From: Pelagimonas sp.
Lineage (GTDB): Bacteria > Pseudomonadota > Alphaproteobacteria > Rhodobacterales > Rhodobacteraceae
Assembly (NCBI GenBank): GCA_025210345.1
Contig: JAOARX010000006.1
Location: forward strand, 62,001 to 126,000
Direction: 5' to 3'
DNA: 64,000 nucleotides
Below the pieces are notes generated by a model, which searched no databases, was not told where the DNA came from, and was given only the letters and a program-made list of their open reading frames with translations. Position numbers and translations under genes: made by a program. Every line of letters begins with the position of its first letter. The stretch's first letter is position 1. Shown here one piece after another: positions 16,692 to 26,707 of this stretch.

Positions 16692-18947
16692 ATGTCCAAA
16701 CCCAAGTTTACCCGCGAAGAGGCCCTGACCTTCCACATCGAACCGACCCCCGGCAAATGGGAGGTCCAGGCGACGGTTCCCATGGCCACCCAGCGCGACC
16801 TGTCTTTGGCCTATTCGCCCGGTGTTGCGGTCCCTTGCGAAGAGATCGCTGCCAACCCTGAAACCGCGTATGATTACACCAACAAGGGTAACCTCGTGGC
16901 GGTGATTTCCAACGGTACAGCGGTTCTGGGGCTGGGCAATCTGGGCGCGCTGGGCTCAAAGCCGGTGATGGAGGGCAAGTCGGTCCTGTTCAAACGCTTT
17001 GCGGATGTGAACTCGATCGACATCGAGCTGGACACCGAAGACCCCGATGAATTCTGCAAGGCCGTGCGGCTGATGGGGCCGACCTTTGGCGGCATCAACC
17101 TGGAAGACATCAAGGCGCCCGAATGCTTTATCATCGAACAGCGTCTGAAAGAGGAAATGGACATTCCCGTCTTTCACGACGATCAGCATGGCACGGCGGT
17201 GATCTGTGCGGCGGGTCTTTTGAACGCGCTGCATATCTCGGGCAAAAAGATTGAAGACGTCAAGATTGTGCTGAACGGTGCCGGGGCGGCGGGGATCGCC
17301 TGTATCGAGCTGGTCAAAGCCATGGGCGCGCGGCATGAAAACTGCATCATCTGCGACACCAAGGGTGTGATCTATCAGGGCCGCACTGACGGGATGAACC
17401 AGTGGAAATCCGCCCATGCGGTCAAGACCGATCTGCGCACGCTTGAGGATGCGATGAAGGGGGCGGATGTCTTTCTGGGCGTGTCGGTCAAGGGCGCTGT
17501 GACCCAGGACATGGTCCTGTCGATGAATGACAGCCCGGTCATCTTTGCCATGGCCAACCCCGATCCGGAAATCACCCCGGAAGAGGCGCATGAGGTCCGC
17601 CCCGACGCCATCGTTGCCACCGGGCGCTCGGACTATCCGAACCAGGTGAACAACGTGCTGGGGTTCCCCTATCTGTTCCGCGGTGCGCTGGATGTGCATG
17701 CCCGCGCAATCAATGACGAAATGAAAATTGCCTGTGCTCAGGCGCTGGCTGATCTTGCGCGCGAAGATGTGCCCGATGAGGTCGCGCTGGCCTATGGCAA
17801 GGCGCTGTCCTTTGGGCGGGATTATATCATCCCGACACCCTTTGACCCGCGTCTGATCTATCGTATCCCGCCCGCCGTTGCGCAGGCCTGTATGGATACC
17901 GGCGCGGCGCGTCGTCCGATTGTTGACATGGATGGCTATGAAAAAAGCCTGATGGCGCGGATGGATCCGACCGCCTCGATCCTGCAATCGATCAGCGCCC
18001 GTGCGCGTCAGGCGCAGGCCCGTATGATCTTTGCCGAAGGGGATGATCCCCGCGTGCTGCGCGCCGCCGTCACCTATCAGCGCCGTGGTCTGGGCAAGGC
18101 CCTGGTTGTGGGCCGCATGGACGACGTCCGCGCCAAGCTGGACACCGTTGGTATGGGGGATGCCGCGCGCGAGCTTGAGGTGGTGAACGCCGCCAACACC
18201 CGTCATTTGGACCAGTACAAAGATTTCCTGTATGAGCGCCTTCAGCGTAAGGGCTTTGACCGTGCGGATATTCACCGCATGGCGGCGCGGGATCGCCACG
18301 TTTTTGCATCTTTGATGCTGGCGCATGGGCATGGCGATGGTCTGATCACCGGGGCAACCCGTAAATCCGCACATGTGATGGAGCTGATCAACCACGTGTT
18401 TGATGCCGATGCGGCGCATGGTGCGGCGGGGGTGACGGCGCTGCTGCATAAGGGGCGCATTGTTCTGATGGCGGATACGCTGGTGCATGAATGGCCCGAC
18501 GAAGAGGATCTGGCCAATATCGCCGAGCGCGCGGCCAACGTCGCCCGTCATCTGGGGCTTGATCCGCGGGTGGCCTTTGTTTCCTTCTCGACCTTTGGGT
18601 ATCCGGTCTCGGAGCGTGCTGAAAAGATGCACATTGCGCCCAAAGTGCTTGACCAGCGCGGGGTGAATTTCGAATACGAAGGCGAGATGACCGTGGACGT
18701 TGCGCTGAATATGGATGCGGCGGCGGCCTATCCGTTCTCGCGCCTGTCGGGTCCGGCGAATATCCTTGTGGTGCCGGCGCGGCACTCGGCCTCGATTTCG
18801 GTCAAGTTGATGCAGGAAATGGCGGGCGCAACGGTGATCGGACCGATTCTTGCGGGGGTCGATAAGTCGATTCAGATCTGTTCGACCAATATGACGGCCA
18901 ATGACATCATGAATATGGCGGTTCTGGCGGCCTGCAAAGTGGGCTAA
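16692..18947 (+). CDS. maeB: NADP-dependent malic enzyme with C-terminal phosphotransacetylase-like domain
   Basis: Oxidatively decarboxylates malate to pyruvate, giving NADPH. The first 420 residues are the malic enzyme (SLAYSPGVAVPCEEI; FHDDQHGTA; NGAGAAGIACIEL nucleotide loop). The last 320 resemble phosphate acetyltransferase (RMIFAEGDDPRVLRAA; RLSGPANILVVPA), which in MaeB proteins is regulatory and generally inactive as a transferase. The 751-residue fusion is normal for proteobacterial MaeB. The ribosome-binding site AGGAAG precedes the ATG. Confidence 0.95.
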   Translation: MSKPKFTREEALTFHIEPTPGKWEVQATVPMATQRDLSLAYSPGVAVPCEEIAANPETAYDYTNKGNLVAVISNGTAVLGLGNLGALGSKPVMEGKSVLFKRFADVNSIDIELDTEDPDEFCKAVRLMGPTFGGINLEDIKAPECFIIEQRLKEEMDIPVFHDDQHGTAVICAAGLLNALHISGKKIEDVKIVLNGAGAAGIACIELVKAMGARHENCIICDTKGVIYQGRTDGMNQWKSAHAVKTDLRTLEDAMKGADVFLGVSVKGAVTQDMVLSMNDSPVIFAMANPDPEITPEEAHEVRPDAIVATGRSDYPNQVNNVLGFPYLFRGALDVHARAINDEMKIACAQALADLAREDVPDEVALAYGKALSFGRDYIIPTPFDPRLIYRIPPAVAQACMDTGAARRPIVDMDGYEKSLMARMDPTASILQSISARARQAQARMIFAEGDDPRVLRAAVTYQRRGLGKALVVGRMDDVRAKLDTVGMGDAARELEVVNAANTRHLDQYKDFLYERLQRKGFDRADIHRMAARDRHVFASLMLAHGHGDGLITGATRKSAHVMELINHVFDADAAHGAAGVTALLHKGRIVLMADTLVHEWPDEEDLANIAERAANVARHLGLDPRVAFVSFSTFGYPVSERAEKMHIAPKVLDQRGVNFEYEGEMTVDVALNMDAAAAYPFSRLSGPANILVVPARHSASISVKLMQEMAGATVIGPILAGVDKSIQICSTNMTANDIMNMAVLAACKVG

Positions 18948-18978
18948 CCTGCGGGCACATTGCCCTCAGGAGCCCATC

Positions 18979-19848
18979 ATGACCGTTTATAACCTTGGCT
19001 CGATCAATATCGACTATCTCTACCAGGTGCCTCACTTGCCTTTGGCGGGTGAGACCCTAGCCGCAACAGGGTATCAGCGCGGCTTGGGCGGCAAGGGTGC
19101 GAATATGTCGGTGGCGATGGCCCGGGCCGGGTCGCGGTGTGTGCATATCGGTGCGCTGGGGGACGATGGGCGCTGGGCCCTGGATCGGATGACGGAATAC
19201 GGTGTGGACACACGCCATATCCAATGTGCTGGATCAACGGGCCATGCCAACATCTATGTGGACAGGCAGGGCGAAAACGCGATTGTGCTGTTTCCCGGTG
19301 CAAATGCGCAGATCACCACCGCCTCTGTGATTGCCGGTCTGGCCGAGGCGCACTCCGGCGATCACTTTATCTGCCAAAACGAAACCAACGCGCAGGTCGA
19401 GGCCGCGCGCATGGCCCAGGCCAAGGGGTTGCGCGTGACCTATGCCGCCGCGCCCTATGAGACATCAGCGGTGCAGGCCATGCTTCCCTTTGCGGATCTG
19501 CTGATTTTGAACGAAGTCGAAGCCCGGCAACTGACCCAGGCCACCGGCCACGCCCCCGGGGATCTGCCGGTGAGCGACGTGGTTGTCACCCTGGGCGTGC
19601 GCGGTGCGCGTTGGCATGACAATCAGACAGGGTCTGAACAGGATATTCCCGCCTGCAAGGTCGATCCGGTGGATACGACCGGGGCAGGGGATACGTTTAC
19701 GGGCTATATGCTGGCGGGGCTGGATCAGGGCATGCCGATGGCGCAATCCCTGACACTGGCCAGCCGCGCCAGCGCATTGATGGTGACACGCATGGGGACA
19801 GCGGATGTGATCCCGGATCTCAAAGAGGTCCGTGCCTTTCAACCCTAA
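18979..19848 (+). CDS. PfkB-family carbohydrate kinase, ribokinase-like
   Basis: ATP-dependent sugar kinase. The N-terminal [20 protein letters not shown] and [15 protein letters not shown] match ribokinase substrate-binding motifs, and [20 protein letters not shown] near residue 235 is the second PfkB signature with the catalytic Asp. The 289 residues fit ribokinase, but no ribose transport genes are nearby, so the sugar is uncertain. AGGAG precedes the ATG. The gene overlaps the end of convergent msrA by 4 bases. Confidence 0.85.
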   Translation: MTVYNLGSINIDYLYQVPHLPLAGETLAATGYQRGLGGKGANMSVAMARAGSRCVHIGALGDDGRWALDRMTEYGVDTRHIQCAGSTGHANIYVDRQGENAIVLFPGANAQITTASVIAGLAEAHSGDHFICQNETNAQVEAARMAQAKGLRVTYAAAPYETSAVQAMLPFADLLILNEVEARQLTQATGHAPGDLPVSDVVVTLGVRGARWHDNQTGSEQDIPACKVDPVDTTGAGDTFTGYMLAGLDQGMPMAQSLTLASRASALMVTRMGTADVIPDLKEVRAFQP

Positions 19849-20474
19849 TTCACAAAGGGCGCAGCCGAGCCCCAAAGCTGTTTCACGCGCTGATCGCGGC
19901 CACAGCCCTTGCGATAGCGTTTATAGGCGTCGCTTTGTTTGATCACACCAAAGCGGGTCAGCACGCGCTTTTTGCCTTTATAGTAATCTTGATGCTCAGG
20001 CCCGGCGGCATAAAACGCGCCTGCAGGCAGGATTGGTGTGACGATCTTGCGACCCAGATCGCTTTGGGCCTGCGCCTTGGCGGCTTCTGCGGCCTGTTTT
20101 TGCGCAGCATTTTTGTAGAAAATCGCGGTGGTATAGCTGTGTCCACGGTCACAGAACTGCCCCCCCGCATCCGTGGGATCAACCGAGCGGAAGAACAGGT
20201 CATAGAGCCGGCGGGGGCTGACCTGACCGGCGTTAAAGTCGATCTTCACCGCTTCGATGTGGCCGGTGCCCCCCTTGGTGACCTGTTTGTACGACGGGTT
20301 CGCAACCTTGCCCCCGGTAAATCCGGATGTCGCCTCTCGTACACCTTTGACGCTTTCAAAATCGGATTCCACGCACCAGAAACAGCCACCCGCAACGATG
20401 ATCTCATCGGCAAGGGCGGTTTTCGGGGCGATAAAGGCAGCGGCCATTAAGGCCAGGGCAAGGGCGTGACGCAT
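19845..20474 (-). CDS. msrA: Peptide methionine-S-sulfoxide reductase MsrA, exported form
   Basis: Repairs methionine S-sulfoxide in proteins. A signal peptide ([20 protein letters not shown], cut probably after ALA) precedes GGCFWC, which holds the catalytic Cys, so this MsrA should act in the periplasm. GYTGG-like [16 protein letters not shown] and [10 protein letters not shown] are family motifs. The C-terminus has extra basic residues with one further Cys. AGGAG lies upstream of the ATG. Confidence 0.92.
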   Translation of the reverse strand: MRHALALALMAAAFIAPKTALADEIIVAGGCFWCVESDFESVKGVREATSGFTGGKVANPSYKQVTKGGTGHIEAVKIDFNAGQVSPRRLYDLFFRSVDPTDAGGQFCDRGHSYTTAIFYKNAAQKQAAEAAKAQAQSDLGRKIVTPILPAGAFYAAGPEHQDYYKGKKRVLTRFGVIKQSDAYKRYRKGCGRDQRVKQLWGSAAPFVN

Positions 20475-20584
20475 GGGGGGCTCCTGAAGTTTTCAAAAAC
20501 CTAGCCGATCCACCCAAAACAAAAACCCTGTTACAGCGGTTCTCACCACAAGGTGAAGCGCGCGTGAATAGTGTTCAGGCCCTA

Positions 20585-21052
20585 TCAACAATCGCCCTTG
20601 GCTGTGCGGATCGCCTTGGTCGCGCCCTTTAAATCCCAACGTTCATAGGCTTCGCTTAGATCGGGATCTCCCAGATAAAGCTCGCGTCCGGCTTTTATCT
20701 GATCCAGTACGATGGGCGTGGCTTTGGCCGGATCGTCACGCCGATCGACCCCGACAAACACGGTTGTCTGATTGTCCATCCGTTCAAAGAACCCGGCGAT
20801 CAGGCGTTCGGGCTTGTGATCCACCTGAAAGACAAGGGCTGTATCCGCCTCTTCAACGCGCTCAGGGATGACGAGTTCGATATGAAAGTCATCTTCGAAA
20901 CACACAAGTCTAAGAAAATATCCACCTTCGCCGACCTGTTCGGCAACGCTAAAGACGCGCCCGTCATCTTCTTTTTCGATGAAGGTTTCCCAGCCCTCAG
21001 CTGTGCAAGGTGTGGCCAGAGCAAGAGCGGAGAAAAGCAGACTTCGGATCAT
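20585..21052 (-). CDS. Exported hypothetical protein
   Basis: I do not recognise the family. From the ATG at 21052 the 155 residues start with a signal peptide (MIRSLLFSALALATPCTA, cut likely at CTA-EG). The mature part has two Cys (LVCFEDD and the C-terminal KGDC) that could pair in the periplasm, and it is rich in acidic residues. An in-frame upstream start at 21100 would place 16 extra residues before the signal peptide. It may be a small envelope protein; msrA, also exported, lies downstream on the same strand 110 bases away. Confidence 0.7.
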   Translation of the reverse strand: MIRSLLFSALALATPCTAEGWETFIEKEDDGRVFSVAEQVGEGGYFLRLVCFEDDFHIELVIPERVEEADTALVFQVDHKPERLIAGFFERMDNQTTVFVGVDRRDDPAKATPIVLDQIKAGRELYLGDPDLSEAYERWDLKGATKAIRTAKGDC

Positions 21053-21103
21053 GGATCGACCTATTGAGCAAAGAATCCACAAAGTCTGCCCAGAGCTCAT
21101 GAT

Positions 21104-21388
21104 TTAGGCAAGCAATTTTCCCAGCTTCATCGCCACACTCATGTCACCGGACACTTTGATCTTGCCCATGGCAAAGGCGGTCATCGGGTTCAGCTTGCCT
21201 GTCAGCAGCTTTTCCAGATTTGGTTGTGAAATGCGGATGGTGCAATCCGCATCCAGATCATCAAGATGGGCGGTGCCGTCCGCAAGGGTAATGGCCCCAT
21301 CATCCCCACAGTCGAATTTGATCGAATTCTCAAGCGGATGTTTATCCAACCCGCGCTGCATTTTCTGGGCGATGTCCGTAAGGGCCAT
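21104..21388 (-). CDS. SCP2 sterol-binding domain protein
   Basis: A single-domain 94-residue SCP2 protein; the fold binds lipids or fatty acyl-CoA in a hydrophobic tunnel. Visible features are IKFDCGDDGAITLADG, the TIRIS strand, and the C-terminal KLNPMTAFAMGKIKVSGDMS, which is highly typical of the family. Stand-alone bacterial members have no settled function. AAGGAAC precedes the ATG. Confidence 0.88.
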   Translation of the reverse strand: MALTDIAQKMQRGLDKHPLENSIKFDCGDDGAITLADGTAHLDDLDADCTIRISQPNLEKLLTGKLNPMTAFAMGKIKVSGDMSVAMKLGKLLA

Positions 21389-21490
21389 GGTGCGTTCCTT
21401 GTGTGAGGGCCTGACCAGCTAGGATGAGTTGTCCCAAATGGGCAAGGATGACGCTACGTGGGGTTCATGACCAAATGGTGTGCGCCCATG

Positions 21491-21517
21491 AAAAAGGCCC
21501 GACATTTCAGTCGGGCC
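21491..21517 (-). terminator. Intrinsic terminator after argG
   Basis: On the minus strand GGCCCGAC pairs with GTCGGGCC (plus-strand arms 21496-21503 and 21510-21517) around a 6-base loop and is followed by five Ts. It lies 30 bases after the argG stop. Confidence 0.9.
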
Positions 21518-21547
21518 TCGAGGTAAGGTACTCATAGACCTACTGGA

Positions 21548-22771
21548 TTACTTGAAGCGACGCGCGCGGGCCGCCAACAGTTTCAGGCGCAGCGCGTTGA
21601 GCTGGATAAAGCCTGCTGCGTCGGTCTGGTCATAGGCGCCCATGTCCTCTTCAAAGGTCACGTGCTCTTCGGAATACAGCGAATGATCCGACCAGCGGCC
21701 AACCACGCGGCCCAGACCTTTGTACAGCTTCATGCGCACGGTGCCGGTGACATGTTCCTGCGACGCGTCGATCGCGGCCTGAAGCATCTCACGTTCGGGC
21801 GAGAACCAGTAGCCGTTATAGATCAGCTCGGCGTATTTCGGCATCAGCTCATCTTTGAGGTGCATCGCGCCGCGGTCCATGGTGATGGATTCGATGCCGC
21901 GGTGTGCTTCGATCAGGATGGTGCCGCCGGGTGTCTCATAGATGCCGCGCGACTTCATGCCAACGTAACGGCCTTCGACCAGATCAAGACGGCCAATGCC
22001 GTGCTTGCGGCCATATTCGTTCAGGGTTTCCAGAACGGTGGCGGGCGACATGGCTTCGCCGTTGATGGCCACAGGATCGCCCTTTTCAAAGGTGATCTCG
22101 ATGTATTCGGGCGTATCGGGCGCGTCCTCGGGGTGGACGGTGCGCTGATAGACGTAATCGGGCGCGTCCTCGGCCGGGTCTTCCAGAACTTTGCCCTCGG
22201 ACGAGGTGTGCAGCAGGTTGGCATCAACCGAGAAGGGCGCTTCGCCGCGCTTGTCCTTGGCGATCGGAATCTGGTGCTGTTCGGCAAACTCGATCAGTTT
22301 GGTGCGCGAGCCCAGCTCCCATTCACGCCAGGGCGCGATGACCTGGATGTCGGGGTTCAGCGCATAGGCGGCCAGTTCGAACCGAACCTGATCATTGCCC
22401 TTGCCGGTGGCACCGTGGGACACGGCGTCGGCGTCATGCTGTTCGGCCAGTTCCACCAGACGCTTGGAGATCAGCGGGCGGGCAATCGAAGTGCCCAGCA
22501 GATACAGGCCCTCATACTGCGCATTGGCGCGGAACATCGGGAAAACATAATCACGCACGAATTCTTCGCGCAGGTCTTCGATGTGGATGTTCTCGGGCTT
22601 GATGCCCAGCATTTCGGCCTTTTTGCGCGCGGGCTCCAGCTCTTCGCCCTGACCAAGGTCGGCGGTAAAGGTGATCACTTCGCAACCGTATTCGGTTTGC
22701 AGCCATTTGAGGATGATCGAGGTATCAAGGCCCCCCGAATAGGCCAGCACAACTTTCTTGGGCGCGGTCAT
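21548..22771 (-). CDS. argG: Argininosuccinate synthase
   Basis: Joins citrulline and aspartate using ATP in arginine synthesis. Starting at the ATG at 22771, [20 protein letters not shown] contains the ATP-binding AYSGGLDTS loop; [31 protein letters not shown] and [17 protein letters not shown] are family signatures. The 407 residues are normal. An upstream in-frame start at 22828 adds only non-homologous residues. Monocistronic, with its own terminator. Confidence 0.98.
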   Translation of the reverse strand: MTAPKKVVLAYSGGLDTSIILKWLQTEYGCEVITFTADLGQGEELEPARKKAEMLGIKPENIHIEDLREEFVRDYVFPMFRANAQYEGLYLLGTSIARPLISKRLVELAEQHDADAVSHGATGKGNDQVRFELAAYALNPDIQVIAPWREWELGSRTKLIEFAEQHQIPIAKDKRGEAPFSVDANLLHTSSEGKVLEDPAEDAPDYVYQRTVHPEDAPDTPEYIEITFEKGDPVAINGEAMSPATVLETLNEYGRKHGIGRLDLVEGRYVGMKSRGIYETPGGTILIEAHRGIESITMDRGAMHLKDELMPKYAELIYNGYWFSPEREMLQAAIDASQEHVTGTVRMKLYKGLGRVVGRWSDHSLYSEEHVTFEEDMGAYDQTDAAGFIQLNALRLKLLAARARRFK

Positions 22772-22895
22772 GGAACTGTCCTTTGCTGGTATCCCCCGCC
22801 CGTTAGCCTGTTTCGCGCGCGCTCGCAAGGCTGGTGGCGCGCAAGATATGGGGATATGGGTTGCGTATGAGAGTGTTCATCAATGTGAGGTTGTG

Positions 22896-23630
22896 ATGAA
22901 GGGTTGGGTGATTTTCAAACATTCGGTTTTGATGGTTTTGAAAAATTGGAAAGAGGCAGTGCAGATTGGTTTGGTGCCGATGGCTCTTGCCGTTGGGGTC
23001 GCTGCGCTGATCGGCTGGCCCATTCTGACGGACGCGCAGCCTTTGCCAGAGGATGGCGGTGAATTTGGTGGCCTCTTTGCGCGTGTGTTTGTCATGCTCG
23101 TGGCGTTCGGGTTGTGCGTATTGTGGGTGGTTGTGAACTGGCACCGGTTTATCCTGAAAGAGGAATACCCACAGGGGTGGATTCCGCCGCTTCACGCCAA
23201 GCAGCTGGGCGGCTATTTCTATCATTCGATTTTGATCGCCTTGGTCATGATACTTCCCATGATCTTGCTGGGTGTCCTAGCGGTCATACCGGGTATTGGG
23301 TTCAGTCTTACGGTGATCGGAATGGGTGTGCTGGGCGTTCTTGTTTACCGCATTTTGCCCGTGCTGCCCGCTGCCGCCATAGGCGAGCCCCTTGGATTGG
23401 GGGAATCCTGGGGTGCGACCAAGGGCAGTTTCGGTGCCCTCTTTGTCGTGGTTGTCCTGCTGTTTGTTTTGGAAGCGGCGCTTACACTGCCAATCTATCT
23501 GATCCCGACAGAATTTCCGGTTCTGCAATCTGTGCTGGATGTGACCACCAGTCTGATCTCGGGCTTGATCGGGGTCAGCATCCTGACCACGCTGTATGGC
23601 CACTACATCGAAGGGCGTCCGCTCGACTGA
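22896..23630 (+). CDS. Multi-spanning membrane protein of unknown function
   Basis: I do not recognise a named family. Starting at the ATG at 22896 behind TGAGG, the 244 residues contain about six hydrophobic segments (near 20-40, 65-85, 108-130, 130-150, 185-207 and 218-238) joined by short loops, with a central glycine-rich GVLAVIPGIGFSL hairpin. It resembles small membrane proteins of the DUF/YciC kind, but this is only an impression. Adjacent GTG 22893 is an alternative start. It stands 36 bases before ilvA on the same strand. Confidence 0.75.
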   Translation: MKGWVIFKHSVLMVLKNWKEAVQIGLVPMALAVGVAALIGWPILTDAQPLPEDGGEFGGLFARVFVMLVAFGLCVLWVVVNWHRFILKEEYPQGWIPPLHAKQLGGYFYHSILIALVMILPMILLGVLAVIPGIGFSLTVIGMGVLGVLVYRILPVLPAAAIGEPLGLGESWGATKGSFGALFVVVVLLFVLEAALTLPIYLIPTEFPVLQSVLDVTTSLISGLIGVSILTTLYGHYIEGRPLD

Positions 23631-23666
23631 CTTGCACAATGTGTCGCAGTGCGGCACGGATAGGGC

Positions 23667-24890
23667 ATGAGCGATTTTCAAACCAAAGCCCGGGCCGCCG
23701 AGGCCGCGATGCGGGAAGTATTTCCCGCCACACCATTGCTGCGCAATGATCATCTGTCGTCCCTGTACGGCGCGGATATCTGGCTAAAGCGAGAAGATCT
23801 AAGTCCCGTGCGCAGCTACAAACTGCGCGGGGCGTTCAACGCGATGCGCAAGCAGGACAGCGATCTGTATGTTTGCGCCAGTGCGGGCAATCACGCGCAG
23901 GGCGTGGCCTATATGTGCCAGCATTTCAACGTCAAAGGCGTGATCTTTATGCCCGTCACGACGCCGGCGCAAAAGATCCAGAAAACCCGGATGTTCGGTG
24001 GTGATCAGATCGAGATCCGCCTGACCGGGGATTATTTCGATGACTGTCTGTCGGCGGCGCAGGCCTTTTGCCAAGAGGCGGGCGGGCATTTCCTGTCCCC
24101 CTTCGACGACGAAGACGTGATCGAAGGGCAGGCCAGTGTCGCCGTGGAAATCGAGACCCAGCTGGGGCGGACACCGGATCACATGGTGATCCCCGTGGGC
24201 GGCGGCGGGCTGTCGTCGGGCATCCTGAGTTACTTTGGCACCGATACACAGTACACCTTTGTTGAACCGGCTGGCGGGGCCTGTCTGCGGGCGGCCCTGA
24301 TCGCGGGCAAGCCGGTGGCGCTGGATCAGGTCGATACCTTTGCCGATGGGGCCGCCGTGGCCAAGATCGGCGCGCAGACCTTTGCGCGGCTGTCTGGCGT
24401 TGGTCTGGCCAATACGCTGACCATTCCCGAGGACCGTCTGTGCATTTCGATGCTTGAGATGCTCAATGTCGAAGGCATCGTTCTTGAACCTGCGGGCGCC
24501 TTGTCTGTCGATGCGCTCAAAGATATGGGGCAGGCCATCCGCGGGCGCACCGTGGTTTGCGTGACCTCGGGTGGGAATTTCGATTTTGAGCGCCTGCCAG
24601 AGGTTAAGGAACGCGCACAGCGACACGCTGGAATTAAGAAATACTTCATTCTGCGCTTGCCGCAACGCCCCGGCGCCCTGAAGGATTTTCTGGGATTTCT
24701 TGGCCCCGACGACGATATCGCGCGGTTTGAATATCTCAAGAAATCCGCGCGTAACTTTGGGTCCGTTTTGATTGGCCTTGAAACCGCAGCGCCCGAGAAC
24801 TTTGAACGGTTGTTCGGCCTGTTGGATGCCAACGGCTTTACCTATCAGGACATCACCGAAGACGAGATCCTGGCGCAATTCCTGATCTAG
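23667..24890 (+). CDS. ilvA: Threonine ammonia-lyase, biosynthetic type
   Basis: PLP-dependent deamination of threonine to 2-oxobutanoate, the first step of isoleucine synthesis. SPVRSYKLRGAFNAM near residues 45-60 contains the PLP Lys, and VIPVGGGGLSSGI is the phosphate-binding glycine loop. The C-terminal 80 residues (KYFILRLPQRPGALKDFLGF) are an ACT-like regulatory domain, so it is probably isoleucine-controlled. At 407 residues it is the single-ACT form. Confidence 0.94.
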   Translation: MSDFQTKARAAEAAMREVFPATPLLRNDHLSSLYGADIWLKREDLSPVRSYKLRGAFNAMRKQDSDLYVCASAGNHAQGVAYMCQHFNVKGVIFMPVTTPAQKIQKTRMFGGDQIEIRLTGDYFDDCLSAAQAFCQEAGGHFLSPFDDEDVIEGQASVAVEIETQLGRTPDHMVIPVGGGGLSSGILSYFGTDTQYTFVEPAGGACLRAALIAGKPVALDQVDTFADGAAVAKIGAQTFARLSGVGLANTLTIPEDRLCISMLEMLNVEGIVLEPAGALSVDALKDMGQAIRGRTVVCVTSGGNFDFERLPEVKERAQRHAGIKKYFILRLPQRPGALKDFLGFLGPDDDIARFEYLKKSARNFGSVLIGLETAAPENFERLFGLLDANGFTYQDITEDEILAQFLI

Positions 24891-24912
24891 AGAGGCGGGC
24901 GGCCTGATGGTG

Positions 24913-25248
24913 TCAGGCTGCCAGTTTTGCAGGTAGATCGGCCTCGAACGTGACGCGTGATGAGGTGTAGATCTGCCGCACCTCTTCGACCGAAACCGCA
25001 TCCGCCTGACCACCTGCGGCGGCTTTTTCACCCTTCAGGCAAAGCTGCGCCAGATCTTCAAACCCCAGATTCAGCGCGGCCCCTTTCAGAAAGTGCATCT
25101 GCTCTTCGACCACGGTCGCGTCACCGGCGGCGGTCTGTAGCATTTCGATCGCGGAATCGACCTCGGACAAGAACAGATCCACAACCTCTTGAAAGTCTTC
25201 GGCACCGATTTCGTCCACCAGTTCGGCGACCCTTGCCCAATCAATCAT
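24913..25248 (-). CDS. Histidine phosphotransfer (Hpt) domain protein
   Basis: A stand-alone Hpt domain relays phosphoryl groups from a hybrid kinase to a response regulator. Starting at the ATG at 25248 (111 residues), MHFLKGAALNLGF contains the phospho-accepting His at about residue 52 in the canonical HxLKG context. The preceding VVDLFLSEVDSAIEMLQ is the usual Hpt helix. The gene faces away from the response-regulator phosphatase at 25418, which is its obvious candidate partner. No kinase is nearby. Confidence 0.85.
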   Translation of the reverse strand: MIDWARVAELVDEIGAEDFQEVVDLFLSEVDSAIEMLQTAAGDATVVEEQMHFLKGAALNLGFEDLAQLCLKGEKAAAGGQADAVSVEEVRQIYTSSRVTFEADLPAKLAA

Positions 25249-25417
25249 TGGCTCACTCCACACATGATTTACCCCACGTACACATATGCCGCATGCTGAG
25301 TGAATTTCTGGTTTCCATAAACCTCGAACTACAAAGAATTTTAGGGTTCAGCCTGTGTTAATGCCCGTGGAATATCGACATAGAGAACGCGTTCAGGAAA
25401 CCGGGAGCTAAGCCTTC

Positions 25418-26707
25418 GTGCAACCAAAAGCGGACATATCGCCCGAAGCCCCAAAGGGGGCGATTCAGCGTGTCCTGATCGTCGATGACAGCCGTCTGCA
25501 ACTTCGGATCATGCGGTCCATGCTTGCGCGCTGGGGGTATGACGTGACCGAGGCGGATTCCGGGGCCAAGGCGCTTGAAATCTGTCGCGCGGACATGCCC
25601 GATCTGGTCCTGTCCGACTGGATGATGCCAGAGATGGACGGTTTGGAATTATGCCGTAAATTCAGGGGTTTGAATGCGGACAGATATGGCTATTTCATCC
25701 TTCTCACCTCCAAAAGCGAAAAGGGGGAAATCGCTCAGGGGCTTGATGCGGGCGCTGATGATTTCCTGACGAAACCGGTCAATGCCCATGAACTGCGCGC
25801 CAGAATCAACGCCGGTGAGCGTCTTGTTTCGATGGAGCGAGAGCTTCATGAGAAGAACCGCGAAGTGTCAGAGGCCCTGTCCGAACTACAAACCATCCAC
25901 GAAGCGATTGACAGCGACCTGCGACAGGCGCGCACGATTCAGCAATCGCTGGTTCCTGAACGTGTATGCGAAGTCGCAACGTCCCGAATCAGCCTGCTGT
26001 TACAACCCTGTGGTCATGTCGGTGGCGATCTGGTCGGGATGTTCCGTCCGGGGTACGACAGGCTTGGCCTTTATAGTATTGATGTCTCTGGTCATGGAAT
26101 CACCTCGGCCATGGTCACGGCGCGGGTTGCCGGATATCTTTCCAGCACGTTCCCGGATCAGAACATTGCCCTCGAAAAGCGGTTCGAACGGTTTTACGCG
26201 ATGCGCGAACCGGCAAGAACTGCCTGGCTTTTGAATCAAAGGCTGTCAGCAGATCCGGGGGTCGAGGAATATCTGACCATGGCCTATGTCGCAGCGGATC
26301 TTCGCACCGGCAAAATGCGCATGGTTCAGGCCGGTCATTCCCCGCCGATCGTCTTGCGGGCCAATGGGCAGATCGAATTTATCGGCAATGGCGGCCTGCC
26401 CATCGGGTTGGTCGATGAAGTGTCGTATGACCAGCATGAATTTCGGTTGGAAACCGGTGATCTGATGCTGTTGTATTCCGATGGCTTTACCGAAGCGGTG
26501 ATGAAGGGTGGTAAGATGCTGGGCGAAGATGGGCTGGCGGACATGCTGCGGGCCAGCACGCGCCACGCCAGCGGCCCTGACGTTTTGCAAGACATGTTTT
26601 GGCGTCTGACCCAGGGGATGGAGGATTCGTCATCGTTGGGGGATGATGTGTCGGCGGCGCTTTTGGAATTCGATGTGATCGAAGCCGCCTCATCCATAGA
26701 GTTTTGA
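25418..26707 (+). CDS. Response regulator with PP2C-type (SpoIIE/RsbU) phosphatase output
   Basis: Residues 18-135 are a receiver domain: VDDS acidic pair at 23-24, phospho-acceptor Asp 67 in VLSDWMMPEMDG, and the conserved Lys in LTKPVNA. A helical linker (about 140-175) leads to a PP2C phosphatase with GGDLVG, DVSGHGITSAMV, YSDGFTEA and GDDVSAAL metal-binding motifs. Such proteins dephosphorylate an anti-anti-sigma factor in partner switching. Its layout matches RbaY of Rhodobacter capsulatus, which affects gene transfer agent production, but no rbaV/rbaW homologue is here. GTG start. Its end overlaps the Nudix gene by 18 bases. Confidence 0.88.
   Translation: MQPKADISPEAPKGAIQRVLIVDDSRLQLRIMRSMLARWGYDVTEADSGAKALEICRADMPDLVLSDWMMPEMDGLELCRKFRGLNADRYGYFILLTSKSEKGEIAQGLDAGADDFLTKPVNAHELRARINAGERLVSMERELHEKNREVSEALSELQTIHEAIDSDLRQARTIQQSLVPERVCEVATSRISLLLQPCGHVGGDLVGMFRPGYDRLGLYSIDVSGHGITSAMVTARVAGYLSSTFPDQNIALEKRFERFYAMREPARTAWLLNQRLSADPGVEEYLTMAYVAADLRTGKMRMVQAGHSPPIVLRANGQIEFIGNGGLPIGLVDEVSYDQHEFRLETGDLMLLYSDGFTEAVMKGGKMLGEDGLADMLRASTRHASGPDVLQDMFWRLTQGMEDSSSLGDDVSAALLEFDVIEAASSIEF

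Noticed and set aside
16956-18785. 609-codon open frame antisense to maeB
   Set aside because: High-GC antisense frame opposite a clearly real, fully conserved gene; His/Arg-rich composition typical of shadows. The same applies to long antisense frames over argG (21662-22870), ilvA (23799-25031), the second exporter (32162-33703) and the permeases (45630-46895).
25374-25396. EcfG-like promoter (GGAAT-N16-CGTT) before the response-regulator phosphatase
   Set aside because: Only a loose match to GGAAC-N16/17-CGTT, and most roseobacters are not known to use the EcfG pathway.
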